From an uncultured Bacteroidales bacterium (GTDB taxonomy: Bacteria; Bacteroidota; Bacteroidia; Bacteroidales; UBA932): DNA of 64,000 nt. The notes beneath the pieces were generated by a model. It had not been told where the DNA came from, made no database searches, and worked only from the letters and a program-made list of their open reading frames with translations. The position numbers and the translations under genes were made by a program. Within the stretch, counting starts at the first letter, position 1. Each line of letters starts with the position of its first letter. The DNA is taken from the NCBI GenBank assembly GCA_905234485.1, contig CAJOHV010000003.1, positions 16,020 through 80,019 of the forward strand. Direction: 5' to 3'. Shown piece by piece: positions 39,402 to 48,680 of this stretch.

Positions 39402-41143
39402 AAAATCTGAACAAATACCTTCTAGCGCTTGCGGTTCTCGCCGCATGCGCCTGCCAGCCTCGTGAAGGCACCATCCACATCATCACCACCAACGACGTGC
39501 ACGGAGCATGGTTCGACAGCACCTATGTCGGTGGCCGCCAGGTCCCCAGCCTGATGGCCATAAATCACTACGTTGACAGCATCCGCGCCGCCGTGGGCAA
39601 ATCCAATGTGCTGCTGCTGGACGCCGGCGACTGCCTTCAGGGCGACAATGCGGCCTACTATTTCAACTATGTGGACACGCTGAGCGAGCATCTCTTCGTG
39701 CGTCTGGTAGACTATATGGGCTACGATGCGATAGTGGTCGGGAACCACGACGTGGAGACGGGGCATCCCGTCTACGACCGCGTCACCCGCGGGCTCGAGG
39801 CCCACGGCATTCCTTTCCTCGCCGGCAACGCCCTGAAAGCGGATGGAACTTCGTACTGGCCAGAATATAAAGTTTTCAAGAAAAGCGGCCTGAAAGTGCT
39901 CGTGCTCGGTTACACCAACGCCAATATGGCGGCCTGGCTGGACGAGAGCATCTGGTCCGGAATGCATTTTGTCTCTCTCGTGCCCTTCGTTCAGGAAAGG
40001 GTGGACGCGCTCAAGGCTCAGATCAAGCCGGACGTGACGATAGTGGCAGTCCACAGTGGAGTGGGCTCCGGGAATGGGGAAGTGCTTGAGTCACAGGGGC
40101 TTGACTTATTTAAAACGCTGCGCGGAGTGGATTTGGTGGTCACATCGCACGACCATCGTCCGAGGATGGAGAGCACAGACAGCATAGCGCTAGTGAACTC
40201 GGGTTCGAAGGCCAATAATATCACCCACACAGTGATCACCGTCGGCCCCGACGGCGGCAGGACCATCACCCCCGAAATCATCAGGGTGGACAAGTCCAAG
40301 ACGGATCCCCGTATGCGCGAGGCGTTCGCTTACGAATTCTCTGAGATCAGGCAGTTCACGACCATGGAGGTCGGCTCCATCAGCGAGCCCATGCTCACCC
40401 GCGAGTCGTTTGCCGGCCGCTGCTTCTATATGGACTTTATCCACTTCATCGAGCGCGATTTCTCGGGGGCGGAGATTTCGTTCGCGGCGCCGCTTTCCTT
40501 CAACAAAAAGGTGGATTCTGGAAAGATTATCTTCAACGACCTGTTCACGATATATCCCTTCGAGAACGCCCTGTGCGTGATTCGTCTGAGCGGACGCGAG
40601 ATAAAGGACTACCTGGAGTATTCCTACGACAAATGGATCCAAACCTGGAAGCCCGGAGGCCACGTGTTCAATATGAGCAACCGCGCCGATGCGCGTTACT
40701 CGCAGGGGAGATGGTCGTTCAACGCGCCGAGTTACAACTTCGACAGCGCGTCCGGTATCAACTACACGGTGGATATCACCAAGCCGTTCGGCAAACGTGT
40801 GAGCATAGCCTCCATGGCCGACGGCAGCCGCTTCGATCTGAACCGTGAATACACCGTGGCGATGACCTCGTACCGTGCTGCCGGCGGTGGAGATATGCTA
40901 TTCAAGGGCGCGGGGCTTACCCGTGAGGAACTCGACGGGCGTCTGGAGGCCCGTTTCCCGGAAATCCGCGACCTTATCTACCGCTACTTCATGATCCACG
41001 ATTCGGCGGATCCCAAAACTCTGGAAGAACCGCAGGGAGAGATGGATGACTCGCGCATCCTTCTCGGCGACTGGAAGTTCGTCCCCGAAGCGGCAGCAAA
41101 AAAGGCCATATCCGAGGATATGACCTTGATGTTCGGGAATTAA
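39398..41143 (+). CDS. 5'-nucleotidase/metallophosphatase lipoprotein
   Basis: The 581-residue protein has a lipoprotein signal (MKNLNKYLLALAVLAACAC) and the UshA-type two-domain layout. Metal-site motifs are TNDVHGAW, LLDAGDCLQG, VVGNHDVETG, VAVHSGVG and TSHDHRP. The C-terminal substrate domain includes FNDLFTIYPFENALCVIRLSG. Family members dephosphorylate periplasmic nucleotides for salvage, which fits the purine nucleoside phosphorylases and nucleoside transporter elsewhere in the window. The 3' end overlaps convergent nadE by 4 nt. Confidence 0.9.
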   Translation: MKNLNKYLLALAVLAACACQPREGTIHIITTNDVHGAWFDSTYVGGRQVPSLMAINHYVDSIRAAVGKSNVLLLDAGDCLQGDNAAYYFNYVDTLSEHLFVRLVDYMGYDAIVVGNHDVETGHPVYDRVTRGLEAHGIPFLAGNALKADGTSYWPEYKVFKKSGLKVLVLGYTNANMAAWLDESIWSGMHFVSLVPFVQERVDALKAQIKPDVTIVAVHSGVGSGNGEVLESQGLDLFKTLRGVDLVVTSHDHRPRMESTDSIALVNSGSKANNITHTVITVGPDGGRTITPEIIRVDKSKTDPRMREAFAYEFSEIRQFTTMEVGSISEPMLTRESFAGRCFYMDFIHFIERDFSGAEISFAAPLSFNKKVDSGKIIFNDLFTIYPFENALCVIRLSGREIKDYLEYSYDKWIQTWKPGGHVFNMSNRADARYSQGRWSFNAPSYNFDSASGINYTVDITKPFGKRVSIASMADGSRFDLNREYTVAMTSYRAAGGGDMLFKGAGLTREELDGRLEARFPEIRDLIYRYFMIHDSADPKTLEEPQGEMDDSRILLGDWKFVPEAAAKKAISEDMTLMFGN

Positions 41144-42789
41144 TCCAATTCTTCGAGCCACAAATCCGGACTCGCGTCAGTGGGCATCATCCAGTCTCCG
41201 CGAGGGGAGAGGCTTATGTCCAGGACCTTGGGCCCGCAGGGGCTGCAGGCGCGCTTGAATTGCTGGCTGAAGAAACGTTTCAAGAAGATATTCAGCCAAT
41301 TCTTGACGGTGTCCTTGTCGTAAGTGCCGGCGAATTCCTTACTTGCCGCCAAGAGGATATCCTTCGGTGATTCGCCCTTGCAGACATGCCACAGGAAGAA
41401 ATCGTGGAGCTCGTAGGGCCCGATTATGCCCTCAGTGGGCTGCGAGCCGGGGAGGAGTTCGGGCGAAACGGGCGTGTCCAAAATATCCAGCAGGGCGGCC
41501 TCGCAGGGGTGGCCCTTTGAGAGCATACGGACGATGGCCCTGATGAGGGTCTTCGGCACACCGGCGTTCACTCCGTACATGCTCATATGGTCGCCGTTGT
41601 AGGTGCACCAGCCGAGCGCTATCTCCGAAAGATCGCCCGTGCCGATCACGATTCCGCCGACTTTGTTGCCCAAGTCCATGAGCACCTGAGTGCGTTCGCG
41701 GGCCTGCGCGTTCTCGAACGTGACATCGTGCATCGAAGGGTCCTGGCCGATGTCCTTGAAATGCTGGCTTACGGCATTGCCGATTCCTATCTCCATGGCG
41801 GTGATTCCCAGCCTTTCCATAAGCACCCACGCATTCGAGCGCGTCCTGTCGGAGGTGCCGAAGCAGGGCATGGTCACGCCGTAGATGCCCTTGCGGTCCA
41901 GACCGAGCCTGTCGAAGGATTCGCAGATTACGAGCAGCGCGAGCGTGCTGTCCAGACCGCCCGAAACGCCTATCACGCATTTGCTGCAGTGGATATGCTC
42001 CAGGCGGCTCATGAGCGCGGTCACCTGAATATCGAAGATTTCGCGGTTAGTGTCTTCCGGCTCGGACGGCTCGGCCGATACTTGTTTATCAGGGTCTATT
42101 TCAGCGCAAATCCAACTTGATTCCTTCTGGAATCTCTTGTTCTCGGCGAGTTTGACGCCATTGGAGTAGATTAGCGAAGAACCGGCCCACACGAGGTCGT
42201 CAGTGGATTCGCCGTAGCCGTTGCAGCAATAAATGTTGCAGCCGGGGAGCGCGGCCAGAGAGGCCTTGCGGCGGTCGTGTTTGCCCGCTACTTCGAAGGA
42301 CGCGGCGGGGCGGACGGTGATGCCGGATTCGGAGGCGGATGTGAGGTCGTCGCCTATCACTATGCCGAAAGCGAGACCGCCTGCATCGAATGGCTGCGAC
42401 GGGCTGCCGGGCTGGAACCAGCGTTGTTCCATGGGCGAAAGGGCGGTTTTTGCAGCCATCCCCACTATGTCGCCCCCGCGGATTACGAGCGCGGCATCCA
42501 GCAGTTTGCCTTCAAAGACTATAGGGCAACCGACCACCAGAGTCTGGGTGAGGCCCGAGGTCTCCGAGCAGAGTCTCTTAACCCCGCTTTCCGCCTTGTT
42601 GATCAAGGCTTGCTGGAGGAAAAGATCCCCGCAGGTGTATCCTGTTACTGCAAGTTCGGGAAAAACGATGAGATCCGGGTTGCATTTCCCGGCGATTTCC
42701 TTGCTTAGCCTGACGATTTCGCCGATATTCCAATCGACGTGCGCGACCTTAACTTTCGGGGTCGCCGCCGCTGCTTTGAACGCTTTCAT
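41140..42789 (-). CDS. nadE: NAD synthetase with degenerate glutaminase domain
   Basis: NadE amidates nicotinate adenine dinucleotide. The C-terminal synthetase domain is intact, with GVSGGLDSTLALL, GIGNAVSQHFKDIG, ARERTQVLMDLGN and GTGDLSEIALGW. The N-terminal nitrilase-like domain keeps Glu (FPELAVTGYTCGDL) and Lys (AKTALSP), but the nucleophile position reads FGIVIGDDL where glutamine-using enzymes have ICEDL. The catalytic Cys is replaced by Gly. At 549 residues it is also shorter than the usual ~640 of Bacteroides NadE. It therefore probably uses free ammonia. A TAACTTTG box lies 7 nt upstream. Confidence 0.88.
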   Translation of the reverse strand: MKAFKAAAATPKVKVAHVDWNIGEIVRLSKEIAGKCNPDLIVFPELAVTGYTCGDLFLQQALINKAESGVKRLCSETSGLTQTLVVGCPIVFEGKLLDAALVIRGGDIVGMAAKTALSPMEQRWFQPGSPSQPFDAGGLAFGIVIGDDLTSASESGITVRPAASFEVAGKHDRRKASLAALPGCNIYCCNGYGESTDDLVWAGSSLIYSNGVKLAENKRFQKESSWICAEIDPDKQVSAEPSEPEDTNREIFDIQVTALMSRLEHIHCSKCVIGVSGGLDSTLALLVICESFDRLGLDRKGIYGVTMPCFGTSDRTRSNAWVLMERLGITAMEIGIGNAVSQHFKDIGQDPSMHDVTFENAQARERTQVLMDLGNKVGGIVIGTGDLSEIALGWCTYNGDHMSMYGVNAGVPKTLIRAIVRMLSKGHPCEAALLDILDTPVSPELLPGSQPTEGIIGPYELHDFFLWHVCKGESPKDILLAASKEFAGTYDKDTVKNWLNIFLKRFFSQQFKRACSPCGPKVLDISLSPRGDWMMPTDASPDLWLEELD

Positions 42790-42793
42790 ATCA

Positions 42794-42824
42794 TTGCAAA
42801 GTTAAGCAAATTTGGCTATTTTTG
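42794..42824 (+). promoter_or_regulatory. promoter of the NusG-like gene
   Basis: TTG (42794-42796), a 20-nt spacer and TATTTTTG (42817-42824) end 6 nt before the ATG at 42831. Confidence 0.7.
42797..42804 (-). promoter_or_regulatory. nadE promoter -7 box
   Basis: TAACTTTG on the minus strand ends 7 nt before the nadE ATG and abuts the TTG (42794-42796) of the opposite-strand promoter. Confidence 0.5.
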
Positions 42825-42830
42825 TGTGGT

Positions 42831-43346
42831 ATGAACGAACTGCACTGGTACATAGCCTGCACACGCTCCTGTCAGGACAAAAATGTGGCTGCGGCCCTGT
42901 CTGCGAAGGGGTATGAGGTGTATGTGCCCGTGCGTAGGGAGGTCCGCCAATGGTCGGACCGCAAGAAGGTGGTGGAGTCGCTCCTGACTCCCCGCATCGT
43001 GTTCGTCCGCTGCACCGAATTGGACCGCCGCCGTTCCGTAGAAGAAATCCCGTACCTGACGCATTACCTCTCGGAGTATCCCGGGAAGGGTAAGCCGGCG
43101 CGGGTACCGGATGATCAGATGAGCGCCTTTATGGCGATGGTGGACAGCGTGAACGGCGAGGTGACGGTCTTGAACCGCCAGTTGCGTCCCGGCGATATGG
43201 TCCGCGTCAAAGAAGGCGCCCTGGAAGGCCGGATCGTGGAACTCGTCAATGTGGACGGCCGGGACTGCCTCGCGGTCCGTCTGCCCCTTTTGGGCACCGC
43301 CTGCATCCAAATCGAAAGGAAATCGGTGGAATTGTTAGACAAATAG
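42831..43346 (+). CDS. NusG-like (UpxY-type) transcription antiterminator
   Basis: The start at 42831 is preferred over the track GTG at 42822, which lies in the promoter box. The 171-residue protein has an NGN domain opening with HWYIACTRSCQDKNVAAALSAKGYEVYVP and a C-terminal KOW region (PGDMVRVKEGALEGRIVEL). UpxY proteins normally sit at the head of polysaccharide loci and let polymerase read through long leaders. Here the following genes are a coiled-coil protein and zapA, so it is an orphan. The general housekeeping NusG is not seen in the window. Confidence 0.85.
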   Translation: MNELHWYIACTRSCQDKNVAAALSAKGYEVYVPVRREVRQWSDRKKVVESLLTPRIVFVRCTELDRRRSVEEIPYLTHYLSEYPGKGKPARVPDDQMSAFMAMVDSVNGEVTVLNRQLRPGDMVRVKEGALEGRIVELVNVDGRDCLAVRLPLLGTACIQIERKSVELLDK

Positions 43347-43357
43347 GGAAAAATCAT

Positions 43358-43365
43358 TATATTTG
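43358..43365 (+). promoter_or_regulatory. -7 box for the coiled-coil/zapA unit
   Basis: TATATTTG ends 6 nt before the ATG at 43372. A TTG at 43332-43334 gives a 23-nt spacer, at the long end of the accepted range. Confidence 0.5.
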
Positions 43366-43371
43366 TAGGGT

Positions 43372-43641
43372 ATGATAGACGACCTCCGTAAAGACATCGA
43401 ACGCCTGATTTCTCTGTATGAAACGGAGAAGCGCCGTGGCGACGAGCTCGCCGCAAAACTCGTTGTCAAAGAGTCGGAGTCGGCTAAGTACAAACAGCAG
43501 ATAACTGAATTGACAAAACAGATAGACCGGTACAAACTCGCGGGCGCTTTCACTGCGGAGGGAGACAAAACAGCCGCAAAGGAAAGGATAGACAAACTCA
43601 TCCGGGAGATAGACAAATGTATCCGTCTGATCACGAACTAG
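43372..43641 (+). CDS. small coiled-coil protein upstream of zapA
   Basis: The 89-residue protein is almost entirely charged heptad-like helix (DDLRKDIERLISLYETEKRR, KYKQQITELTKQIDRYK) with no signal or membrane segment. It ends 1 nt before the zapA start, so the two are co-translated. Size, composition and position suggest a ZapB-like division partner, but sequence similarity to ZapB is not evident to me, so this is inference. Confidence 0.7.
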   Translation: MIDDLRKDIERLISLYETEKRRGDELAAKLVVKESESAKYKQQITELTKQIDRYKLAGAFTAEGDKTAAKERIDKLIREIDKCIRLITN

Positions 43642-43642
43642 T

Positions 43643-43945
43643 ATGGCAGACCAGACCAAACACAGCATCACACTCAAGATAGCCGGCAAGGAGTACACCT
43701 TGGTGGCCACTCAGGAGTCTGAGCACTATATGCGTCTGGCATCTGACAAGATTAACGCGATGCTGGCAGATTATGACCAGAAATATCCGGACCAGACTGT
43801 GGCGGATAAACTCGTGTTCGTGGCGCTGATGAATACTATCTCGATGCTTGTCGCAAAGAAAGGCCTCGCGCAGAATACCGATGAAACAGCCAAACTCGAG
43901 AAGGAGTTGAAGGCCTATCTGAACAAAATAGAGACTAACCGTTAG
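43643..43945 (+). CDS. zapA: cell division protein ZapA
   Basis: ZapA bundles FtsZ protofilaments. The 100-residue protein has the family N-terminal domain (ITLKIAGKEYTLVATQESEHYMRLASDKIN) followed by a helical coiled-coil tail (KLEKELKAYLNKIE). The last codons and stop overlap the 5' arm of the RNA downstream. Confidence 0.88.
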   Translation: MADQTKHSITLKIAGKEYTLVATQESEHYMRLASDKINAMLADYDQKYPDQTVADKLVFVALMNTISMLVAKKGLAQNTDETAKLEKELKAYLNKIETNR

Positions 43946-44084
43946 TTCCTCCTTGCTCTAACAAACAAGTTCTACGGAACCGGGTAAGTTCTCGCCGTCG
44001 ATAGCACGCCTGCCGCGAGCAGGAAGCCTGAACCGGGAGGCCCCCAAATCTTTCTTTAAGAAAGTTTCAGCCAAGGACTAACGG
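43939..44084 (+). ncRNA. ssrS: structured RNA downstream of zapA, probable 6S RNA
   Basis: The 214-nt zapA-rny gap holds no ORF but a clear rod-like fold. CCGTTAG (43939-43945, including the zapA stop) pairs with CTAACGG (44078-44084), and TCCTTG (43950-43955) pairs with CAAGGA (44072-44077). Inside are GAAC/GTTC and CCTGC-cgcga-GCAGG hairpins, and a GAGCAGGAAGCCTGAAC stretch like the GAGAAGCCTTAAAAC region of E. coli 6S. 6S RNA follows zapA in many bacteria and inhibits housekeeping RNA polymerase. The exact 5' end is uncertain. A terminator follows at 44093. Confidence 0.65.
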
Positions 44085-44092
44085 TCTTTTAC

Positions 44093-44131
44093 AAAACAGT
44101 ATCTGCAATTGAAAGCAGGTGCTGTTTTTTG
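44093..44131 (+). terminator. rho-independent terminator after the zapA-linked RNA
   Basis: AAAACAG-tat-CTGC pairs with GCAG-gtg-CTGTTTT, with a T6 run extending the arm. It separates the RNA gene from rny. Confidence 0.85.
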
Positions 44132-44159
44132 TTTGACAATTTGACTCAATATACACAAT

Positions 44160-45698
44160 ATGTTACTTTACATCATCATCGCAGCCGTCGCAGGCGCAGT
44201 CCTGTCCCTGGCAATTTACATAGGGGCTACCCGTATCGTCAGCAAAGGACGCGGGGACGCCATCATCCAGAAAGCCACTCTCGAGGCCGAGTCGCTCAAG
44301 CAGAAGAAGATGCTCGAAGCCAAGGAGCACTTCCTCCAACTCAAGGAAGAGTACGAAGCGAAAGTGAGCGAGAAAAACAACCAACTCCGCGACCGCGAGA
44401 ACAACGTCCGCGCGAAGGAGACCCAGCTGAACCAGATGCAGTCCGAACTCGGACGCCGTCAGCACGACCTCGATTCCCAGAAGGGCCAGTTGAACGCCCA
44501 GCGCGAGCAACTTTCGAAGAAAGAAGCCGAGTGCGCTGCCCTCACTGCCCAGGCCAACAAACAACTTGAAACCGTAGCCGGAATGAGCGCGGAAGACGCC
44601 AAGAAAATGCTCGTCGAGAACATGAAGGCCGAAGCCCGCTCCGAGGCGCTCTCATACATTAACGACACGATGGACGAGGCCCGTCTGAACGCGGCCAAGG
44701 AAGCGAAGCGCATCGTTATCAACACTATCCAGCGCACCGCCACTGAAACCGCGATCGAGAACGCAGTCACGACCTTCCCGATTGAGAACGACGAAGTCAA
44801 GGGCCGCATTATCGGACGCGAAGGCCGCAACATCCGCGCGCTCGAGGCGGCGACCGGCGTGGAGATAGTCGTGGACGACACCCCGGACACGATCCTTCTC
44901 TCCGGTTTCGATCCCGTCCGCAGGGAAGTGGCCCGTCTGGCGCTGCATCAGCTGGTGACCGACGGCCGTATCCACCCCGCACGTATCGAAGAGGTGGTGG
45001 CGAAGGTGAGCAAGCAACTCGAAGACGAAATCCTCGAGACCGGCAAGCGCACCTGCATAGACCTTGGAATCCACGGTCTGAACCTCGAACTCGTCCGCCT
45101 CATCGGCCGTATGAAATACCGTTCGTCGTACGGACAGAACCTTCTGCAGCACTCGCGCGAAGTGGCGTCGATCGCCAGCATCTTCGCCGCTGAACTCGGC
45201 CTGAACCCGAAAATCGCGAAGAGGGCTGGTCTGCTGCACGATATAGGTAAGGTCAGCACTGAAGACGAAGAACTGCCGCACGCCCTTCTGGGAGCGAAAC
45301 TCGCGGAGCAGTACAAGGAGCGTCCCGAGATCGTGAACGCGGTGGGAGCTCACCACGAAGAGATGGAGATGACCTCGATTTACGCGCCGCTCGTGCTGGT
45401 GGCCGACGCCATTTCGGGAGCTCGTCCCGGCGCGCGCCGCGAGGTTATCGAGAGTTACATCAAGCGCCTCAAGGGTATGGAAGACCTCGCCGCGTCGTAC
45501 AAGGGAGTCACCAAGTCCTACGCCATCCAGGCGGGTCGCGAACTCCGCGTGATCGTGGGCGCAGACGAAATCACTGACGAGCAGGCAGCCCGTCTCTCGA
45601 CTGATATCGCACAACGCATCCAGGACGAGATGACTTATCCCGGCCAGGTGAAGATCACAGTGATCAGGGAAACCAGATCGGTCGCTATCGCTAAATAG
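44160..45698 (+). CDS. rny: ribonuclease Y
   Basis: RNase Y is a membrane-bound endoribonuclease that starts mRNA decay. The 512-residue protein has an N-terminal membrane anchor ([21 protein letters not shown]), a long coiled coil (about 30-150), a KH domain ([20 protein letters not shown]), and an HD domain with LLHDIGK. The C-terminus overlaps the convergent purine nucleoside phosphorylase gene by 8 nt. Confidence 0.95.
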   Translation: MLLYIIIAAVAGAVLSLAIYIGATRIVSKGRGDAIIQKATLEAESLKQKKMLEAKEHFLQLKEEYEAKVSEKNNQLRDRENNVRAKETQLNQMQSELGRRQHDLDSQKGQLNAQREQLSKKEAECAALTAQANKQLETVAGMSAEDAKKMLVENMKAEARSEALSYINDTMDEARLNAAKEAKRIVINTIQRTATETAIENAVTTFPIENDEVKGRIIGREGRNIRALEAATGVEIVVDDTPDTILLSGFDPVRREVARLALHQLVTDGRIHPARIEEVVAKVSKQLEDEILETGKRTCIDLGIHGLNLELVRLIGRMKYRSSYGQNLLQHSREVASIASIFAAELGLNPKIAKRAGLLHDIGKVSTEDEELPHALLGAKLAEQYKERPEIVNAVGAHHEEMEMTSIYAPLVLVADAISGARPGARREVIESYIKRLKGMEDLAASYKGVTKSYAIQAGRELRVIVGADEITDEQAARLSTDIAQRIQDEMTYPGQVKITVIRETRSVAIAK

Positions 45699-46509
45699 CG
45701 GCGATCATCTTTTCGAACAGGGCGGTCATCTTGCTTGTAGCCTGATTGGCCGCCTTTACTATTTCTTTGACATAGTCGTCCGGCATATCCTCGCGGGCGA
45801 GATCGGTGATTACGGACATTCCGAAGACTTTCAGGCCGCAGTGACGCGCGACGATGACCTCGGGCACAGTGCTCATGCCCACGGCGTCGCTGCCTATCAC
45901 GCGGAAGAACTTGTACTCCGCCCTGGTCTCGTATGAAGGACCCGTGCAGGCCACATAGACGCCGTCCTGGAGGTGGATACCCATCTCGCGGGCGAGCCTG
46001 AAGGCCAGCCTGCGGAGTTCCACGTCGTAGGGATGAGTCATATCCGGGAACCTCGGTCCGAACTCCTCGGCGTTGGGGCCGATGAGCGGATTGGGCATCA
46101 TGTTGATCTGGTCCTTGATGACCATAAGATCGCCCACGCGATAACTCAGGTTGAGGCCGCCGGCGGCATTGGAGACGAAGAGATAATTGATGCCAAGGAG
46201 TTTGAGCACCCTGATGGGGAAGGTGACCTGCTCCATCGTGTAACCCTCATAGAAGTGGAAACGGCCCTGCATGGCCACCACTTTCTTTCCGCCTAGATCG
46301 CCTATCACGAGGCGGGATTTGTGGCCTATCGCAGTGCTGACGGGAAAACCGGGAATCTCGTTGTAAGGGATGATCGAAGGGTTTTCAATCTGCTCTCCGA
46401 GCGAACCGAGTCCGCTGCCGAGTATCACTCCGATTTCGGGCTTGGCGCCGCCGCTTTTCGAACGTATGTATTCAACTGCTTTGAGGTAAGGTGCTAGTAT
46501 TTCTGACAT
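45691..46509 (-). CDS. purine nucleoside phosphorylase, copy 2
   Basis: The 272-residue trimeric-type PNP has [42 protein letters not shown] and SNAAGGLN. It phosphorolyses inosine and guanosine to base plus ribose-1-phosphate. It lies 2 nt after a clear paralog of nearly the same length, and the two align along their whole length, so this is a tandem duplication. Active-site motifs are kept in both. Confidence 0.92.
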   Translation of the reverse strand: MSEILAPYLKAVEYIRSKSGGAKPEIGVILGSGLGSLGEQIENPSIIPYNEIPGFPVSTAIGHKSRLVIGDLGGKKVVAMQGRFHFYEGYTMEQVTFPIRVLKLLGINYLFVSNAAGGLNLSYRVGDLMVIKDQINMMPNPLIGPNAEEFGPRFPDMTHPYDVELRRLAFRLAREMGIHLQDGVYVACTGPSYETRAEYKFFRVIGSDAVGMSTVPEVIVARHCGLKVFGMSVITDLAREDMPDDYVKEIVKAANQATSKMTALFEKMIAAI

Positions 46510-46511
46510 GG

Positions 46512-47327
46512 TTATAATGATGCTATTAGTTCTTTGAAAATTCGGGTGAGTTTGGAGGCCGCCGCGTCCGCTGCCTTCACCACATCATCGCCGTCGTTCT
46601 GATAGTCGTCCGCGAAATCGCCGGAGGCTTCGTTGGTGACGACGGACATTCCGAAGACGCGCATACCGCAATGGCGGGCCACTATGACCTCCGGGATGGT
46701 GCTCATTCCCACCACATCGCCGCCCACAGTGCGGTAGAAGCGGTATTCGGCCGGGGTCTCGTAAGAGGGACCGGTGTCGCCGAAGTACACGCCTTCGTGC
46801 AGCGGCCAGCCGAGTTTCGCCGCTATCTCGCGGGCTTTACGGATGAGGGCGGGGTCGTAGGGGCGCGTCATATCGGGGAAGCGCGGGCCGAGTTCGTCCA
46901 GATTCGGGCCGATGAGCGGATTGGGCTGCAGGCTGATATGGTCGTTGATGATCATAAGGTCGCCTATATGGTACTCCGGGTTGATGCCGCCCGCGGCGTT
47001 GGACACGAACAGGGTGCGCACGCCGAGCAGGTACATAACCCGCACCGCCATGGTGACTATGAACATAGGGTAGCCCTCATAATAGTGGAAGCGGCCCTGC
47101 ATCGCGATGACCCTTTTCCCTGCGAGCGTGCCGATTATGAAGTTGCCTTTATGGCCCACGGCGGTGCTGACGGGGAAGTTGGGGATCTGCGAGTAGGGGA
47201 GGACCTGAGGGTTCTCTATGCTGTCCGCGAGCGATCCCAGGCCGCTGCCCAGGACTATGCCCACCTCCGGCATAGGCCCCGAAATGAAATCAGCCACGTA
47301 AGACGCGGCTGCTTTCAAGGTGTCCAT
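46512..47327 (-). CDS. purine nucleoside phosphorylase, copy 1
   Basis: This 271-residue paralog of the neighbouring gene has [43 protein letters not shown] and SNAAGGIN. The substrate segment has HKG where the other copy has HKSR, which may change specificity. I prefer the start at 47327 ([11 protein letters not shown]), 1 nt past the DUF3276 stop; the track start at 47342 would overlap that gene by 14 nt. It can pair with the 5'-nucleotidase and the nucleoside transporter for purine salvage. Confidence 0.9.
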   Translation of the reverse strand: MDTLKAAASYVADFISGPMPEVGIVLGSGLGSLADSIENPQVLPYSQIPNFPVSTAVGHKGNFIIGTLAGKRVIAMQGRFHYYEGYPMFIVTMAVRVMYLLGVRTLFVSNAAGGINPEYHIGDLMIINDHISLQPNPLIGPNLDELGPRFPDMTRPYDPALIRKAREIAAKLGWPLHEGVYFGDTGPSYETPAEYRFYRTVGGDVVGMSTIPEVIVARHCGMRVFGMSVVTNEASGDFADDYQNDGDDVVKAADAAASKLTRIFKELIASL

Positions 47328-47328
47328 A

Positions 47329-47661
47329 TCAATAGTTCTCATCGGTGGATTCGTCTTTCTGACGCTGGGGAATCTCGCCGCCGAAGCAATTATCCTTGAT
47401 GTAGGTGATGACGTCGTCCAGTCCTTCGCGGAACTTTTCGAAATCTTCTTTATAGAGGAAAATCTTATGCTTGTCGAAGGTGAAACTTCCGTCTGCGTTG
47501 TTATGACGCTTGCTTTCCGTGATAGTGAGATAGAAGTCTTTCTGGCCCCTTGTGGACTTTACATCGAAGAAATATGTACGTTTTCCTGCTCTGACGGGTT
47601 TGGAGAACACGTCATCTGAACCTCTTTCTTCCCTGAACGAATCGTAATCTTCCTTGTACAT
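47329..47661 (-). CDS. DUF3276 family (PUR-alpha-like) protein
   Basis: The 110-residue sequence has the Bacteroidota DUF3276 pattern, including [30 protein letters not shown] and [14 protein letters not shown]. The family adopts a PUR-alpha-like whirly fold and is thought to bind single-stranded nucleic acid; a cellular role is not established. It heads the operon with both PNP genes. A TAATTTTG box on the minus strand (47690-47697) lies 28 nt upstream. Confidence 0.87.
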   Translation of the reverse strand: MYKEDYDSFREERGSDDVFSKPVRAGKRTYFFDVKSTRGQKDFYLTITESKRHNNADGSFTFDKHKIFLYKEDFEKFREGLDDVITYIKDNCFGGEIPQRQKDESTDENY

Positions 47662-47689
47662 AGTGATTAATTGGTTATTTTACTTAATG

Positions 47690-47697
47690 CAAAATTA
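47690..47697 (-). promoter_or_regulatory. -7 box for DUF3276/PNP operon
   Basis: TAATTTTG on the minus strand, 28 nt before the DUF3276 ATG. It is divergent from the nusB box. Confidence 0.45.
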
Positions 47698-47718
47698 GAA
47701 TTTTTTTCGATTACTGAT

Positions 47719-47726
47719 TATATTTG
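47719..47726 (+). promoter_or_regulatory. -7 box for the nusB operon
   Basis: TATATTTG lies 25 nt before the nusB ATG at 47752, in an A/T-rich gap shared with the DUF3276 promoter. Confidence 0.55.
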
Positions 47727-47751
47727 CAGGAATTAATTGACATACCATAGG

Positions 47752-48672
47752 ATGCTTAACAGAAGAATCTTGCGTATCAAGGCGTTCAAGACAGTGTACG
47801 CCCTGGCAGAAAATCCGGAAATGACCCAGGCGGAGGCGCTTGCGCAACTCGAAGCCTCGTGTCAGGCTACCCGGGACCTGTATCTCTTTATGCTGGCCCT
47901 TGTGCCCGCCCTCACGGATTTGGCGAAAAGCCGCATCGAAGCCGCCAGGGGAAAGTTCAACCCCACAGAGGAAGAAAAGCATCCGAATATGAAATTTGCG
48001 GAGAACGGCATCGCGCCGCTTCTGTCTTCGGATCCCGATTTCCGCAAACTGGTGGAAAAGAAAAAACTCTCCTGGGATCAGTACGACGCATTCCTGTGGC
48101 ATCTCTACGACACTCTTAAGGCCTCATCCTATTACGCCGATTATATGGCTTCAGAGGAAAGGAGCCTTGAGTCCGACGCCAAACTCTGGATATCGGTATT
48201 CGAAAACGAACTTGTGGACAATAAGGAACTCGAGGACATACTTGAGAGCCTCTCCATCTGGTGGAACGACGATCTGGCCTACGCGCTGACATATTGCTGC
48301 CACGCTATGGACGATTTCGCCGCCGGAAAGCGCTGGGCTCTCCCCGAACTCTATCTCAGCCAACTCCCCGGTCAGGAAGGCAAGGATTCGGACAAGGATT
48401 TCGTGGAGGGAATAGTTCGCAAGGCTGTGGCCACCTTCAGCAAGTCTGTCGAGGAGATAGCGAAACTCACTCCCAAGTGGGACATCAACCGTATCTGCAC
48501 CACAGACCTCGCGCTGATAGTCACAGGTATGGCCGAGTCCGCGGCTTTCCCGGCAATCGCTCCGAAGATCATTATGAACGAGTATGTGGAAATCAGTAAG
48601 TTCTACAGCACTCCGGAAAGCAAGGCCTTCGTTAACGGCCTTCTTGACAAGTTGATAAACAAAACTAAATAA
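47752..48672 (+). CDS. nusB: transcription antitermination factor NusB (long Bacteroidota type)
   Basis: The start at 47752 (MLNRRILRIKAFKTVYAL) is the family N-terminus; the track start at 47737 is a TTG. The protein is 306 residues, twice the E. coli NusB length, with the NusB fold confined to the C-terminal ~100 residues (KLTPKWDINRICTTDLALIVTGMAE...NEYVEISKFYSTPESKAFVNGLLDKL). NusB with NusE supports rRNA antitermination. yajC follows after 8 nt. Confidence 0.9.
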   Translation: MLNRRILRIKAFKTVYALAENPEMTQAEALAQLEASCQATRDLYLFMLALVPALTDLAKSRIEAARGKFNPTEEEKHPNMKFAENGIAPLLSSDPDFRKLVEKKKLSWDQYDAFLWHLYDTLKASSYYADYMASEERSLESDAKLWISVFENELVDNKELEDILESLSIWWNDDLAYALTYCCHAMDDFAAGKRWALPELYLSQLPGQEGKDSDKDFVEGIVRKAVATFSKSVEEIAKLTPKWDINRICTTDLALIVTGMAESAAFPAIAPKIIMNEYVEISKFYSTPESKAFVNGLLDKLINKTK

Positions 48673-48680
48673 AAGCAATT

